Assembly (NCBI RefSeq): GCF_009914725.1
Contig: NZ_JAAAWJ010000016.1
Coordinates: 1-41,252 of the forward strand
Reading direction: 5' to 3'
DNA: 41,252 bases
Source of the DNA: Methanogenium sp. MK-MG
GTDB taxonomy: Archaea; Halobacteriota; Methanomicrobia; Methanomicrobiales; Methanomicrobiaceae
In this document: in pieces, positions 1 through 8,760 of the stretch
How positions within the stretch are numbered: position 1 is the first letter of the stretch
Layout of the letters: every line of letters begins with the position of its first letter
Made by a program: the position numbers and the translations under genes
Notes under the pieces: model-generated
The model's database searches: none
Told to the model about the DNA's origin: nothing
What the model saw: the letters and a program-made list of their open reading frames with translations, nothing else

Positions 1-433
1 GATGTACATCATCATATAGCAAAAACAGGATCGTCCCCCCGTCCTGTGTGATCATCCCCCCATTATTCTTAATAATTGAAATTGCTGTATCAACACCGCC
101 ATTGCGTATAACACTGGAGAGTGAATCAACCACATACCGTTTCCCGGGCATCTCTGAGAGGGCATCACCCATCTCATCCGGGGTCACCGGCGTCATACCG
201 ACAGACGGACTGCTGTCTGAAATAAGATACCAGCTGTCATCGCCACCGGTTGTCTCAACATCTGCTTTCCAGAACTGTTCGGCAATCTTTTCAATTCCCG
301 AAACAGGGGATCCCTGAATGACTATAATAGAACCCTCAGGAAACCCCCCCCCCAATTGATAATCCAGACCAATGATACCTGTTGATATCTTTTTATGACC
401 AGTGATTTCAACCTCTTCAATATCCACAGGCAT
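1..433 (-). CDS. RecA/KaiC-like ATPase, 5' part only, degenerate Walker A
   Basis: This is the N-terminal 144 codons of a gene that runs off the left edge. The protein opens with the KaiC/RadA-style lead-in ISTGIIGLDYQLGGGFPEGS (residues 16-35), followed by a beta strand and a P-loop position reading GSPVSGIE (41-48). The consensus GxxxxGK[ST] is broken: the lysine and the Ser/Thr are replaced by Ile and Glu. A Walker B-like strand YVVDSLSSV lies at 100-108. The start at 433 is supported by a TATA box about 29 nt upstream and the absence of a Shine-Dalgarno, so the mRNA is probably leaderless. It follows the acyl-CoA synthetase gene on the same strand after 81 nt. The family includes KaiC, RadA-like and GvpD-like proteins, and I cannot say which role applies. 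ATP binding may be lost. A run of ten G (344-353) encodes part of L-G-G-G. Confidence 0.75.
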   Translation of the reverse strand, partial: MPVDIEEVEITGHKKISTGIIGLDYQLGGGFPEGSIIVIQGSPVSGIEKIAEQFWKADVETTGGDDSWYLISDSSPSVGMTPVTPDEMGDALSEMPGKRYVVDSLSSVIRNGGVDTAISIIKNNGGMITQDGGTILFLLYDDVH

Positions 434-457
434 TTGCAAAAATGTTGAGGGGCAGAA

Positions 458-467
458 TTATTTAAAC
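458..467 (-). promoter_or_regulatory. TATA box for the KaiC-like gene
   Basis: On the minus strand the sequence reads GTTTAAATAA, centred about 29 nt before the ATG at 433. This fits an archaeal TATA box driving a leaderless or near-leaderless transcript. No ribosome binding site lies between it and the start codon. Confidence 0.55.
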
Positions 468-514
468 TATGCCATATACCTGCATTCTTTTATTTCACGA
501 TGAAATGATAAATG

Positions 515-2038
515 TCATTCAGGCCCATATGTCTCACGAAGTTCCCGACGCAGCAGTTTCCATCCTCCAACCCGGGGGAGCTCATCAACAATAACCATCT
601 TTCGCGGCACTTTGTATCCTGCCAGGCGCTCACGGGCATATTCCTGCAGACCGGACAGGGAGAGAGATGCACCGGGCAGAAGTGCCACTGCTGCATATGG
701 AATTTCACCCCGGTGAATGTCCGGCACCCCAAAGACGGCCACATCATCAACCGATGGATGCTCAATAAGCACCTTCTCGACCTCAGTTGGATATATTTTC
801 CAACCCGACATCACGATCATGTCCTTCTTCCTGTCTGTTATAGCGAGCATCCCCTCTTCTGAGAGATACCCGATATCTCCCGTTAAAAACCACCCGTCCG
901 AAAGGAAGACTGAACGCGTCTCTTCTTCCATCCCCCAGTACCCGGATGCAACCGCAGGCCCTCTCAGCGCAATCTCACCAATCTCTCCGGTGTCGCACTC
1001 AGTAGCCGAATCCTCAGTGTTGACAATCTTCACTTCTGTAAACCCAATCGGCATACCAACACTTCTGAACTCATCTGCATACTCATAGTCCTCAGGGCGG
1101 ATGGCAGTCCCGGTGCCCACTACGATGGTCTCAGAAAGGCCGTATGCATTGACAACCGGAATTTTAAACCGCGAGAAAAACTCCTTCCATATACTGGGGT
1201 GGAGGGGCCCGCCACCGCTGATCATCTCCCGTACTGACTGCATTCGTTGCTCTGTTCCCGGTGGGGTCCGCAGAAGAGAATGGATGACAGGCGGCATACC
1301 TGCAATAACTGTGGCCTGATACGTCTCCGTGAGGTGGATATACTCATCAAGGGAGAAACGATCCATAATCACCCAGGTGGCACCGGCCCGCAGTGCTGAA
1401 ATACCCCAGGAGACACCGACATGGGCCATCGGATAGATGCCCAGGTATACATCATCTTCACGATACCTGAGGACTTCGCGTTCATTATCCATCGCTGCCA
1501 TCCAGTTTCCGTGGGTGAGCATGGCCCCCTTCTGTTTTCCTGTGGTGCCGGACGTATACTGAAGCTGACAGAGATCATCTGGTCTGCAATTACGGGCACG
1601 GGTAATAAACGGAACTGAGAGACATTCCTCCTCAAATGATGGAGTGTCTGTTATTACCACATCGGCTGTAATCCGGCCGGTAGAGACGTACGTTTCAATC
1701 TCTGCATTTCCTGATGAATCGGTAACAATGCAGACAGCGCCGGAATCTTCCAGCAACATGGCAACTTCATCTGTCCGGAGGACATTATTGAGTGGAACTG
1801 CAACACCACCCATCCGCCAGATTGCAAAGTACCAGAAGAGATACTCAGGCGAGGGTGAAAGGTAAATTCCTACCCGGTCACCAGCAGCAATTCCACGGGA
1901 GATAAGACATGATGAGAGTCTGCATACCTGTTTTAGGAGAGCACAAAAGCTGTATTCAGCCCCTGATACAGGGTGAATAAGGGCAGGTTTGTCTCCCAAA
2001 CGGGCATTGACATCAAGAAATGTGGTACAGTTCGGCAT
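515..2038 (-). CDS. Acyl-CoA/AMP-forming synthetase, ANL superfamily
   Basis: A 507-residue adenylate-forming enzyme, probably activating a carboxylic acid to its acyl-CoA through an acyl-AMP. The AMP-binding P-loop YTSGTTGKQKG lies near residues 164-174, the A5 region is NAYGLSET, and the A7/A8 core is DGWFLTGDIG followed by DRKKDMIVMSGWKIYPTEVE. The C-terminal catalytic lysine motif is present as GGWKLLRREL, with W in place of the usual S/N-G. Length is typical of medium- or long-chain acyl-CoA synthetases. The ATG at 2038 has a GAGG-like site about 10 nt upstream. It lies 76 nt downstream of cdc48 on the same strand, beyond a T-run, so it probably has its own promoter (TATA-like stretch near 2068-2080). 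Substrate specificity cannot be read from the sequence. Confidence 0.85.
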   Translation of the reverse strand: MPNCTTFLDVNARLGDKPALIHPVSGAEYSFCALLKQVCRLSSCLISRGIAAGDRVGIYLSPSPEYLFWYFAIWRMGGVAVPLNNVLRTDEVAMLLEDSGAVCIVTDSSGNAEIETYVSTGRITADVVITDTPSFEEECLSVPFITRARNCRPDDLCQLQYTSGTTGKQKGAMLTHGNWMAAMDNEREVLRYREDDVYLGIYPMAHVGVSWGISALRAGATWVIMDRFSLDEYIHLTETYQATVIAGMPPVIHSLLRTPPGTEQRMQSVREMISGGGPLHPSIWKEFFSRFKIPVVNAYGLSETIVVGTGTAIRPEDYEYADEFRSVGMPIGFTEVKIVNTEDSATECDTGEIGEIALRGPAVASGYWGMEEETRSVFLSDGWFLTGDIGYLSEEGMLAITDRKKDMIVMSGWKIYPTEVEKVLIEHPSVDDVAVFGVPDIHRGEIPYAAVALLPGASLSLSGLQEYARERLAGYKVPRKMVIVDELPRVGGWKLLRRELRETYGPE

Positions 2039-2105
2039 TCACTAAAACCTCAGATGATCTTCGGTGTATTATTGTATACATCAGAGGATAATCATTATGT
2101 TTTTT

Positions 2106-2114
2106 AAAAAAAAA
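2106..2114 (-). terminator. Oligo-T terminator after cdc48
   Basis: Nine consecutive T on the minus strand immediately follow the cdc48 stop codon (TAA at 2117-2115), followed by an A-run. Oligo-T stretches are the usual archaeal termination signal. Confidence 0.55.
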
Positions 2115-4661
2115 TTACTGGTATTCAGGCAGATGTACCTGCATCTGCTGGGGAAGACCACCCTTGAAATACTGCTGGATACGATCATACTGTTCGCGCA
2201 CACGCTCATTCATCATCGGACGGACTTTCAGAAGCGCCTTCTCAAAGTGCTGCAGACCTACTGCTGCGGCACCATCCCGCATCGCAAACATCGCAGCCTC
2301 ACGGCAGAGCAGGTCCAGATCAGAACCCACATAGTTTTGTGCCTTCCCGGCAATTTCCCGGAGCAGCGAGTCCCGTTCAGGATCTTCAAGCTGAATTCTG
2401 TGCTCCTCTATCATGCGGGCCACTGCACGCCGCCTCCTTCCGGTTGAAAGGATTTCGTCACTGACATTGGTATCAGCAATTTCGGTTGCCAGTATGTCAT
2501 CTGCAGTCACTTTCACCATATCATCTTTCTCCTTTCGGTATGCTTCAGCAGCAGTGCCAAAGAGCACCTCAATACCACCTTCATCATAGGATGCAGTCCC
2601 GGTTACCAAGGCCTCTAATGCTGAGTTTTCAATCGGGATGCTCCGGGAGTGTATGGAAAGGATCTGGAGACGGCCTTTTGCATCCGGTTCATGCACTGCA
2701 ACAAGACGATCAAACCTGCCGGCACGCATCAGGGCTGGATCAATGATATCGGGCCGGTTGGTCGCCCCCATCACCACAACCCCTGTCATATCCTCCAGGC
2801 CATCAAATTCTGTCAGGATCTGGTTGACAACACTCTCAATCACATGGCTGTCCTGACCGGATCGTGCAGGTGCAATGGCATCCAGTTCATCAAAAAAGAT
2901 GATGGAAGGAGCCACCTGACGTGCCCTCCGGAAGATCTCGCGGACCGCACGTTCACTCTCACCGACCCACTTTGAAAGCAGCTGTGGCCCGCGGACCGGA
3001 ATAAAATTCGCTCCGCTTTCATGTGCCACCGCCTTTGCAATGAGGGTTTTTCCCGTGCCAGGCGGGCCATACAGAAGCACACCATTCGGAGGGTCAATGC
3101 CCAGGTTCAGGAACCTGTCCGGTCTCGTGAGTGGATATTCAACTGCTTCACGCACCTCTTCGATTTCACGTTCTGCACCCCCGATGTCATGCCAGGTCAC
3201 ATGCGGCACTTCTATGAGCACCTCACGCATTGCACTGGGGCTGACTTCCCGGAGTGCGTCGGCAAAGTCACGTGATGTCACCTCCATCTTTTTCAGAAGT
3301 TCCAGAGATATTTCATCATTTTCCAGGTCAATTTCAGGCAGATAACGCCTGAGTGCACGCATTGCCGCCTCTCTCGCAAGTGACTGCACATCAGCACCTA
3401 CAAACCCATGGGTGCGGGAAGCAAGGTTCTGCAGAAGACGTTCCCGTTGACTCTCGATCTCTTCAACCGCAAGTTTATACCGGTTTTCTGCTTCTTCCCG
3501 GGATTCATCAGGAGCTGCATCAAGAGTCTCCTCCAGAGATATCCTGCGCACTTCTCCTTCAAGTGGCATGCCGCATGTGTGAATCTTCAGGATCTCAAGG
3601 CGTCCGGTCTCATCGGGAACGCCAATCTCAATTTCCCTGTCAAACCTTCCCGGCCGGCGGAGTGCCGGGTCGATGGCCTCAAGACGGTTCGTTGCTCCGA
3701 TCACAAGCACCTGTCCCCGTTCCTCCAGACCGTCCATCATGGTGAGAAGCTGAGCAACCATCCGGCGTTCGACTTCACCAGTCACATCCTCACGGCGCGG
3801 AGCAATGGAATCCAGTTCATCTATGAAGATAACAGATGGTGCATTGGAATCCGCCTCTTCAAAGATCTCACGGAGACGCTGTTCGGTTTCACCATAATAT
3901 TTTGAGAGAACTTCGGGACCAGCAATTGAGATGAAATGTGCCCCGCTCTCGTTTGCAACAGCCTTTGCAATGAGTGTCTTTCCCGTGCCGGGAGGGCCGT
4001 AGAGGAGCACACCCTTCGGCGGTTCAATACCAAGTTTCCGGAACAGTTCCGGGTGGCGCATGGGCAGTTCAATGGTCTCCCTGACATTCTTCAGCTCATT
4101 TTTCAGGCCCCCGACATCCTCATAACTGATATCTCCGAATCCATCAATTCCTGAAGCAGATTTATCTGAGAACTCAATGATGGTATCCTTGGTGATGATG
4201 ACAGCATCCTCCGGTTCAACCGTCACAAGCCTGAAGGGAATGAGCTGCTGCTGCATAAATGGAAGACCGGCAAGTACAGGGACAGTATCCCCTTTTGTCA
4301 CAGGATAGCCAAGCAGGCGCAGCATTGCCTGGTTGAAATTAATAGGAGGCTGATTTGACAGGTCTTCCGGCGGTGCAAGAATGATACGGGACGCATTGGT
4401 TTCTGTCTCCACCTTCACCACCTCTATTTTATCCCCGCTGCTTACACCGGCATTCGAACGGGTGAAATTATCTATTTTCACATTTTCCTGATCCCAGTCA
4501 TCAGCAAGCATTCGCCATACTTTTGCCACCGTCGTGCGTGACCCGGTAAGCCATACAAGATCTCCCGGGACAAGTCTCAGGGCGTTCATCGTCGCAGGGT
4601 CCAGTCGGCATCGCCCAAGGCCCCGGTCCTCAGGATATGCACTCTCAACATTCAGTAACAT
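2115..4661 (-). CDS. cdc48: CDC48/VAT-type AAA+ ATPase with two insertions
   Basis: Cytoplasmic protein unfoldase/segregase of the CDC48/p97/VAT family, thought to feed substrates to the proteasome. Numbered from an upstream TTG at 4667, there is an N-domain (about 1-180), AAA domain D1 with Walker A GPPGTGKT (224-231) and Walker B FIDELD (281-286), and AAA domain D2 with GPPGTGKT (534-541) and FFDELD (591-596). Both ATPase sites look intact. I prefer ATG 4661 because AGGTGA at 4671-4676 sits 9 nt before it but only 3 nt before the TTG. The protein is 848 residues, longer than the usual 740-ish. The extra length is in two places, each just after the conserved IH-[TS]-x-x-[MI]-P segment: a charged, probably helical stretch of about 40 residues in D1 (370-412) and about 80 residues in D2 (686-768). 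The gene is divergent from larC. Confidence 0.95.
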   Translation of the reverse strand: MLLNVESAYPEDRGLGRCRLDPATMNALRLVPGDLVWLTGSRTTVAKVWRMLADDWDQENVKIDNFTRSNAGVSSGDKIEVVKVETETNASRIILAPPEDLSNQPPINFNQAMLRLLGYPVTKGDTVPVLAGLPFMQQQLIPFRLVTVEPEDAVIITKDTIIEFSDKSASGIDGFGDISYEDVGGLKNELKNVRETIELPMRHPELFRKLGIEPPKGVLLYGPPGTGKTLIAKAVANESGAHFISIAGPEVLSKYYGETEQRLREIFEEADSNAPSVIFIDELDSIAPRREDVTGEVERRMVAQLLTMMDGLEERGQVLVIGATNRLEAIDPALRRPGRFDREIEIGVPDETGRLEILKIHTCGMPLEGEVRRISLEETLDAAPDESREEAENRYKLAVEEIESQRERLLQNLASRTHGFVGADVQSLAREAAMRALRRYLPEIDLENDEISLELLKKMEVTSRDFADALREVSPSAMREVLIEVPHVTWHDIGGAEREIEEVREAVEYPLTRPDRFLNLGIDPPNGVLLYGPPGTGKTLIAKAVAHESGANFIPVRGPQLLSKWVGESERAVREIFRRARQVAPSIIFFDELDAIAPARSGQDSHVIESVVNQILTEFDGLEDMTGVVVMGATNRPDIIDPALMRAGRFDRLVAVHEPDAKGRLQILSIHSRSIPIENSALEALVTGTASYDEGGIEVLFGTAAEAYRKEKDDMVKVTADDILATEIADTNVSDEILSTGRRRRAVARMIEEHRIQLEDPERDSLLREIAGKAQNYVGSDLDLLCREAAMFAMRDGAAAVGLQHFEKALLKVRPMMNERVREQYDRIQQYFKGGLPQQMQVHLPEYQ

Positions 4662-4681
4662 AGCCAATGGTCACCTACCTT

Positions 4682-4704
4682 CATATACCCTCTCGGGGTA
4701 TATG
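4682..4704. promoter_or_regulatory. Palindromic divergent promoter between cdc48 and larC
   Basis: A perfect inverted repeat: catataccc (4682-4690), spacer tctcg, gggtatatg (4696-4704). Each arm holds a TATA-like element. The left arm lies about 25-30 nt before the larC ATG (4715) and the right arm about 39 nt before the cdc48 ATG (4661). The whole cdc48-larC gap is only 53 nt. One symmetrical element could therefore position TBP for both directions or serve as an operator. Confidence 0.6.
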
Positions 4705-4714
4705 TATTGTATCT

Positions 4715-5905
4715 ATGAGAGTGCTCTGTTTTGACCCATTTTCCGGCGCAGCCGGTGATATGGTGACAGGTGCGCTGCTTGAATGCGGCGCCGACAGGGA
4801 TGCAGTCACCCGTGCAATGGCATCGATCGTTGCCCCCCCTTCATTTACATTGGTTGATAGATGTGGCATCCGGGCACTGAAAATTGAGACACATGCGGGG
4901 CCTGCATCGCGTTCATTCCGTGAAGTATGTGACACTGCCTCAGGTGCCGATGCTCCCTGCGCAGCAAAGGAGATGGCCGTGAGGGTATTTACCCGCATCA
5001 GGGATGCAGAAGAAGAGATACACGGCGCTCATACCCATTTCCACGAAGTGGGGGCTGACGACGCCATCGCAGATGTCATCGGTGCATGCACGGCATTCCT
5101 CTCTCTTTCACCCGACGTTGTCAGGACTGCAGCGGTCGCTCTCGGGACAGGAACAATAAAGAGCGCCCATGGCATCTACCCGCTCCCGGCCCCGGCCACC
5201 CTTGCCATCCTCAGAAAAGGGCAACTCCCCATCCGGTATACCAATGAAGAACGCGAACTATGCACCCCGACCGGGGCAGCACTTCTTGCTGAATTCATGG
5301 CAACCGGCAGGGATGAAATAAACGCAGACACCGGGCATGTCACAGCCGTGGGGTATGGAGCCGGCACACGCAACCCGTCACACATGCCAAATGTATTCCG
5401 GGCATCAGTCTGCGAATCCGGAACCGAAAAAGAAGCAGACACCATTGACATCCTTGAGACAAACGTGGATGACACGACCGGAGAGGTCATTGCCTACACC
5501 ATCGGGCGTCTGATGGATGCCGGTGCACGGGACGCATCTGCAATACCGCTCATCATGAAGAAAGGACGCCCCGGTATTCTGATCCGGGTTATATGCACCC
5601 ATGCACTGTCAGGAAACCTCACCCGTATTATGGCAGAAGAACTGGGTACACTCGGCGTCCGGTGTATCCCGTCTGTCCACCGGAGTGTCATCACAAGATC
5701 TGTGGAGCCTGTCAAAATAGTTCTCGGATCAAAAACCGTTACCATACCCATAAAGACCGGCTGGATTGAAACGGAGCCAGTGTCATGCAAGGCCGAGTAT
5801 GAAGTGGCACGACAGGCAGCAGAAGCCGCAGATGTGCCACTGCGTGAAGTTACGCGCCGTGCTGAAGAGATACGCTGGAGAGAACTCAGGGGTGAAGACG
5901 GATAA
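4715..5905 (+). CDS. larC: LarC-like nickel insertion protein (TIGR00299 family)
   Basis: A 396-residue member of the LarC family. In lactobacilli LarC inserts nickel into the pyridinium-dithiocarboxylate pincer cofactor of lactate racemase. In methanogens the same family is widespread and its client is not settled. Family marks are the N-terminal FDPFSGAAGDM, HFHEVGADDAIADVIG, GTGTIKSAHGIYPLPAPAT, CTPTGAALLAE and the C-terminal ETNVDDTTGE. The reading frame is open back to 4667, but ATG 4715 matches the family N-terminus (MRVLCFDPFSG) and lies just downstream of the palindromic promoter. The stop codon shares one base with the radB start (TAATG), so the two are translationally coupled. Whether it acts on F430, a Ni enzyme or a pincer cofactor here is open. 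Confidence 0.85.
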   Translation: MRVLCFDPFSGAAGDMVTGALLECGADRDAVTRAMASIVAPPSFTLVDRCGIRALKIETHAGPASRSFREVCDTASGADAPCAAKEMAVRVFTRIRDAEEEIHGAHTHFHEVGADDAIADVIGACTAFLSLSPDVVRTAAVALGTGTIKSAHGIYPLPAPATLAILRKGQLPIRYTNEERELCTPTGAALLAEFMATGRDEINADTGHVTAVGYGAGTRNPSHMPNVFRASVCESGTEKEADTIDILETNVDDTTGEVIAYTIGRLMDAGARDASAIPLIMKKGRPGILIRVICTHALSGNLTRIMAEELGTLGVRCIPSVHRSVITRSVEPVKIVLGSKTVTIPIKTGWIETEPVSCKAEYEVARQAAEAADVPLREVTRRAEEIRWRELRGEDG

Positions 5906-6582
5906 TGGTGAAACTGATACAGAAGAGTACGGGCATCCCCTGCCTGGACCGTCTGATAGGCGGCGGTCTTGAGACTCGCATTATTGTTCAGTTTTACGGA
6001 GAACCTGCCTCAGGAAAGAGCACTGCTGCAATGGCGGCGTCAATTGCTACCATGCGCAATGGACAGGATGTAATCTACATCGATACCGAGGGGTTCTCTA
6101 TTGACCGGTTCTGCCAGCTTGCCGGAGAAGAGGAGGCCGAATCACTTGCCGAACGTCTCATCCTGTATGAACCCGCAGACTTTACCGGACAGGACCATGC
6201 GGTTGCAGAATGCGCACGCCTGCTTGCTGACAGGGCGGGCATTGGCCTTATTGTTCTGGATTCTGCAACCGCACTCTACCGAACCGAAAATGGCCCCTCA
6301 GGAGAACCACAGAAACGACTGGCACGTGAACTCATCATGCTCCTTGGGTATGCAAGACGGTATGATATCCCTGTGATTGTCACAAATCAGGTATTCACCG
6401 ATATAAACACTGACAATCTCCGTGGCCTTGGTGGTACCAGCATGCATCACATGTCCAAGATTATTGTACGCTTTGAACGCAACGATACAAAACGGCGTGC
6501 AATACTCGAAAAACACCGGTCACGCCCTGAAGGAACTGAAATAACATTTACAATTGAAGAAAAAGGATTCAGAGAGGAATAA
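5905..6582 (+). CDS. radB: RadB, RadA paralogue
   Basis: A 225-residue euryarchaeal RecA-superfamily protein, the short RadA paralogue that lacks the N-terminal HhH domain and acts as a recombination mediator. Walker A is GEPASGKST (32-40), with Walker B-like strand IGLIVLDSA around residues 113-121 and the L2-proximal VIVTNQVF. Length is normal for RadB. It starts on the last base of the larC stop codon. Its 3' end overlaps the 3' end of convergent dapF by 14 bp. Confidence 0.92.
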   Translation: MVKLIQKSTGIPCLDRLIGGGLETRIIVQFYGEPASGKSTAAMAASIATMRNGQDVIYIDTEGFSIDRFCQLAGEEEAESLAERLILYEPADFTGQDHAVAECARLLADRAGIGLIVLDSATALYRTENGPSGEPQKRLARELIMLLGYARRYDIPVIVTNQVFTDINTDNLRGLGGTSMHHMSKIIVRFERNDTKRRAILEKHRSRPEGTEITFTIEEKGFREE

Positions 6583-7390
6583 TGCCGCCAAATACCGTAA
6601 CTGCCGGCCCTTCCATCGTTACCGTTTCGTTTATTTTAATAGTCAGCGGCCCGCCCCGTGTCTGCACATGAACTGTTGCCGGCACCTTTCCGAGATGGTG
6701 GGCCACGGCTGCGGCTGCCGTTGAACCGGTGCCGCACGAATAGGTTTCAGCCTCCACACCACGTTCAAATGTGCGTATCGTGATGCTGTCTGTAGTGTTA
6801 CACTGGACAAAGTTTACATTTGCACCCTCCGGAAATACCGGGTGTGAACGGATACCGGGTGCCACTTCATTGATATTGACTGCTGCCACATCATCAACAA
6901 AGACAACCGCATGCGGAACACCCGTATTTGCAGCATAGACGGTGAACCCATCGTAGTCCATACTGAATTCACCCTCTCCTGTCGCAGGAATTTCGGCTGA
7001 GGTGAATTTTGCAGGACCCATATCGATCGTTGCGGTAAATTCACCCGCATCATTGTAGGCCATGGTAACCGCCATTACCCCTGCCTGTGTCTCAACTGTG
7101 CACTCTTCCCCTGTGTAATCAGAATCATATGCATATTTGGCAAGGCAGCGGATGCCATTCCCACACATCTCCGCTTCACTCTCATCCGGCTGGAAGAGAC
7201 ACATCCGTACGTCACAGGACTCAGAGGGGGACATAAAAATAATTCCGTCGGCACCGATACCAAAGCGCCTGTCGCAATATAAACGGGCGAATTCTCCCTT
7301 CATTTCATCGGGGATTACAGATCCGCCCATCTCATCGATAAGCACAAAATCATTACCATTACCCTGTAATTTGACAAACGGAATTTCCAT
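6569..7390 (-). CDS. dapF: Diaminopimelate epimerase
   Basis: Converts LL-2,6-diaminopimelate to the meso form in lysine biosynthesis. The 273-residue protein begins MEIPFVKLQGNGNDFVLID, the standard DapF N-terminus. The two catalytic cysteines are present, C76 in MCGNGIR and C219 in SCGTGS. The frame is open upstream to 7525, but the family start is ATG 7390, with AGGAGA about 10 nt upstream. The gene is convergent with radB and separated from RuBisCO by 161 bp. That gap also contains a short Cys-rich reading frame (listed separately). Confidence 0.95.
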   Translation of the reverse strand: MEIPFVKLQGNGNDFVLIDEMGGSVIPDEMKGEFARLYCDRRFGIGADGIIFMSPSESCDVRMCLFQPDESEAEMCGNGIRCLAKYAYDSDYTGEECTVETQAGVMAVTMAYNDAGEFTATIDMGPAKFTSAEIPATGEGEFSMDYDGFTVYAANTGVPHAVVFVDDVAAVNINEVAPGIRSHPVFPEGANVNFVQCNTTDSITIRTFERGVEAETYSCGTGSTAAAAVAHHLGKVPATVHVQTRGGPLTIKINETVTMEGPAVTVFGGIIPL

Positions 7391-7413
7391 AATATTTCTG
7401 TCTCCTGATATTC

Positions 7414-7494
7414 TCATCTTTGCCCCGGTGCTGCAAAACCCACTACAGGAGGGGGACAGCCGCAGCATGGACACAGAGAGAAGTACATATTCAT
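7414..7494 (-). CDS. Possible small Cys-rich protein (CPCCGC), tentative
   Basis: In the gap upstream of dapF, ATG 7494 or ATG 7488 opens a frame of 26 or 24 codons ending with TGA at 7414. The predicted peptide includes LCPCCGCPPP, with four cysteines clustered as in a metal-binding knuckle. No clear Shine-Dalgarno is visible apart from a weak AGG just before 7494. It could be a real small protein or chance, since the region must also contain the dapF leader. I do not recognise a family. Confidence 0.2.
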   Translation of the reverse strand: MNMYFSLCPCCGCPPPVVGFAAPGQR

Positions 7495-7540
7495 CCTGTA
7501 TGTTACCGGGGGGTAAAATTCCCATCGATCAGAAATATGG

Positions 7541-7546
7541 AAAAAA
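7541..7546 (-). terminator. T-run after the RuBisCO gene
   Basis: Six T on the minus strand begin 6 nt after the RuBisCO stop codon (TAA at 7554-7552). This is a plausible archaeal terminator and would make dapF a separate transcript. Confidence 0.4.
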
Positions 7547-7551
7547 CAGGA

Positions 7552-8760
7552 TTAAGATGTGCCCCAGAGTTTCAGGGCACGCTCAAGTTCGACGTGATCT
7601 GTTGCATATTCAGCAGCCGAGACCCCTTCAAGGAAGGCATCCACCGCCTGGCGCATTGCACGGGCACCTGCGGCGGTACCGTCCGGGTGGCCGTGAATGC
7701 CTCCGCCTGCCTGCAGCACGATCTCTGTTCCAAGTGTTTCCAGCTCTGCATGCACTTTTCCGGGATGCAGACCTCCGCTTGCCACCGGGAAGACCGGCCG
7801 GAACCCGTGCCAGGGGTCAGTCAGTGCACGGTTATCCAGAATCAGCTCTTCAGTGTTATGCCCCATCTTTCCGCTCACCGTTCCGGTGTGCAGCTGGTCT
7901 CCGCCCATCATTCTCACCAGACGTGCAATCGGACGCATCGCAATGCCATGTTCAGGATTTCGTGTCATCGCTGCGTGCATGGTCCGGTGCACATGAATGG
8001 GAACAGAGATTCCCGGTTCCTCTGCAAGAACTTCCAGTGCCGCATAGCCGCAGGTGATGACATCAACCATGAGGGTGTTTGCCCCCCTCTCAAGTGCCTC
8101 CTCTGCCCGTTCAACGATCCTGTCTGCACGATCTGATATATTGACTGCATAGAGAACATGCCGCCCTGTCTCATCCTTTGCCTCATCAAGGCGTGCCATC
8201 ACTGCCTCAACACGCTCTGTCATCGGGCAGAATGCCTGGTTGGTGAGTGTTTCGTCGTCCTTGATAAAATCAACACCGCCGGATGCTGCCTCATAGGCAA
8301 CAAGGGCAGTATCAGCAGGAGTAAGACCCACCTTTGGCTTAATGATGGTTCCCACATGCGGCCGGTTACGGGTTCCAAGAAGGTGCCTGACCCCCTCAAT
8401 CCCAAAATTCGGACCATTAAACCGGACAAGGGATTCCGGAAATTCAATGTCAGTCAGGCGTACTGCCTCAAGTCTTCCCAGTCCAAACAGATTGCCTGCC
8501 ACCACTGAAAGATACTGGGGCACGTTGCCGGGTTCAAATATCTCAGCCGGATACCGGATCGCAGTGATATACCCGCGGCCTGACTCTTCCACGCTCTCCA
8601 CAATGCCGTCAAGCCGCCTCACATAATCCTGCCGGGTGGTAATGGCAGTCCAGGTACCGGTTGTCTCTTCCTCCGCAATTGCCTGTGCAGCCTCTTGCGG
8701 GGTCGTCCTTGTGTCAGGACGGAAATAATAATGCGCAATGACGTCTTCCATCTCTCTCAT
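7552..8760 (-). CDS. rbcL: Form III RuBisCO large subunit
   Basis: Ribulose-1,5-bisphosphate carboxylase of the archaeal form III type, which in the AMP pathway turns RuBP plus CO2 into two 3-phosphoglycerates. Active-site residues are in place over 402 residues: K141 in GTIIKPKVG, carbamylated lysine K167 with D169/E170 in FIKDDE, H257/R259 in HVHRTMH, loop-6 lysine K298 in SGKMG (spinach-type enzymes have GKLEG), S328 in VASGGLHPG, and the phosphate site QAGGGIHGHPDG (350-361). It is therefore probably active, unlike form IV. Its start ATGA overlaps the stop of the R15P isomerase gene by 4 nt, so the two are coupled. No small subunit and no AMP phosphorylase are nearby. Confidence 0.95.
   Translation of the reverse strand: MREMEDVIAHYYFRPDTRTTPQEAAQAIAEEETTGTWTAITTRQDYVRRLDGIVESVEESGRGYITAIRYPAEIFEPGNVPQYLSVVAGNLFGLGRLEAVRLTDIEFPESLVRFNGPNFGIEGVRHLLGTRNRPHVGTIIKPKVGLTPADTALVAYEAASGGVDFIKDDETLTNQAFCPMTERVEAVMARLDEAKDETGRHVLYAVNISDRADRIVERAEEALERGANTLMVDVITCGYAALEVLAEEPGISVPIHVHRTMHAAMTRNPEHGIAMRPIARLVRMMGGDQLHTGTVSGKMGHNTEELILDNRALTDPWHGFRPVFPVASGGLHPGKVHAELETLGTEIVLQAGGGIHGHPDGTAAGARAMRQAVDAFLEGVSAAEYATDHVELERALKLWGTS

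Noticed and set aside
48-317. Plus-strand 89-codon open frame
   Set aside because: It lies antisense to the KaiC-like gene, whose minus-strand frame is open to the window edge with recognisable family sequence and a promoter.
3353-3905. Long plus-strand frames (130 and 165 codons) within cdc48
   Set aside because: Antisense shadows of a well-conserved AAA+ gene; high-GC third positions leave the opposite frames open.
7137-8057. Plus-strand frame of 306 codons across dapF and RuBisCO
   Set aside because: Antisense to two conserved genes with complete catalytic motifs. The product has no recognisable domain.
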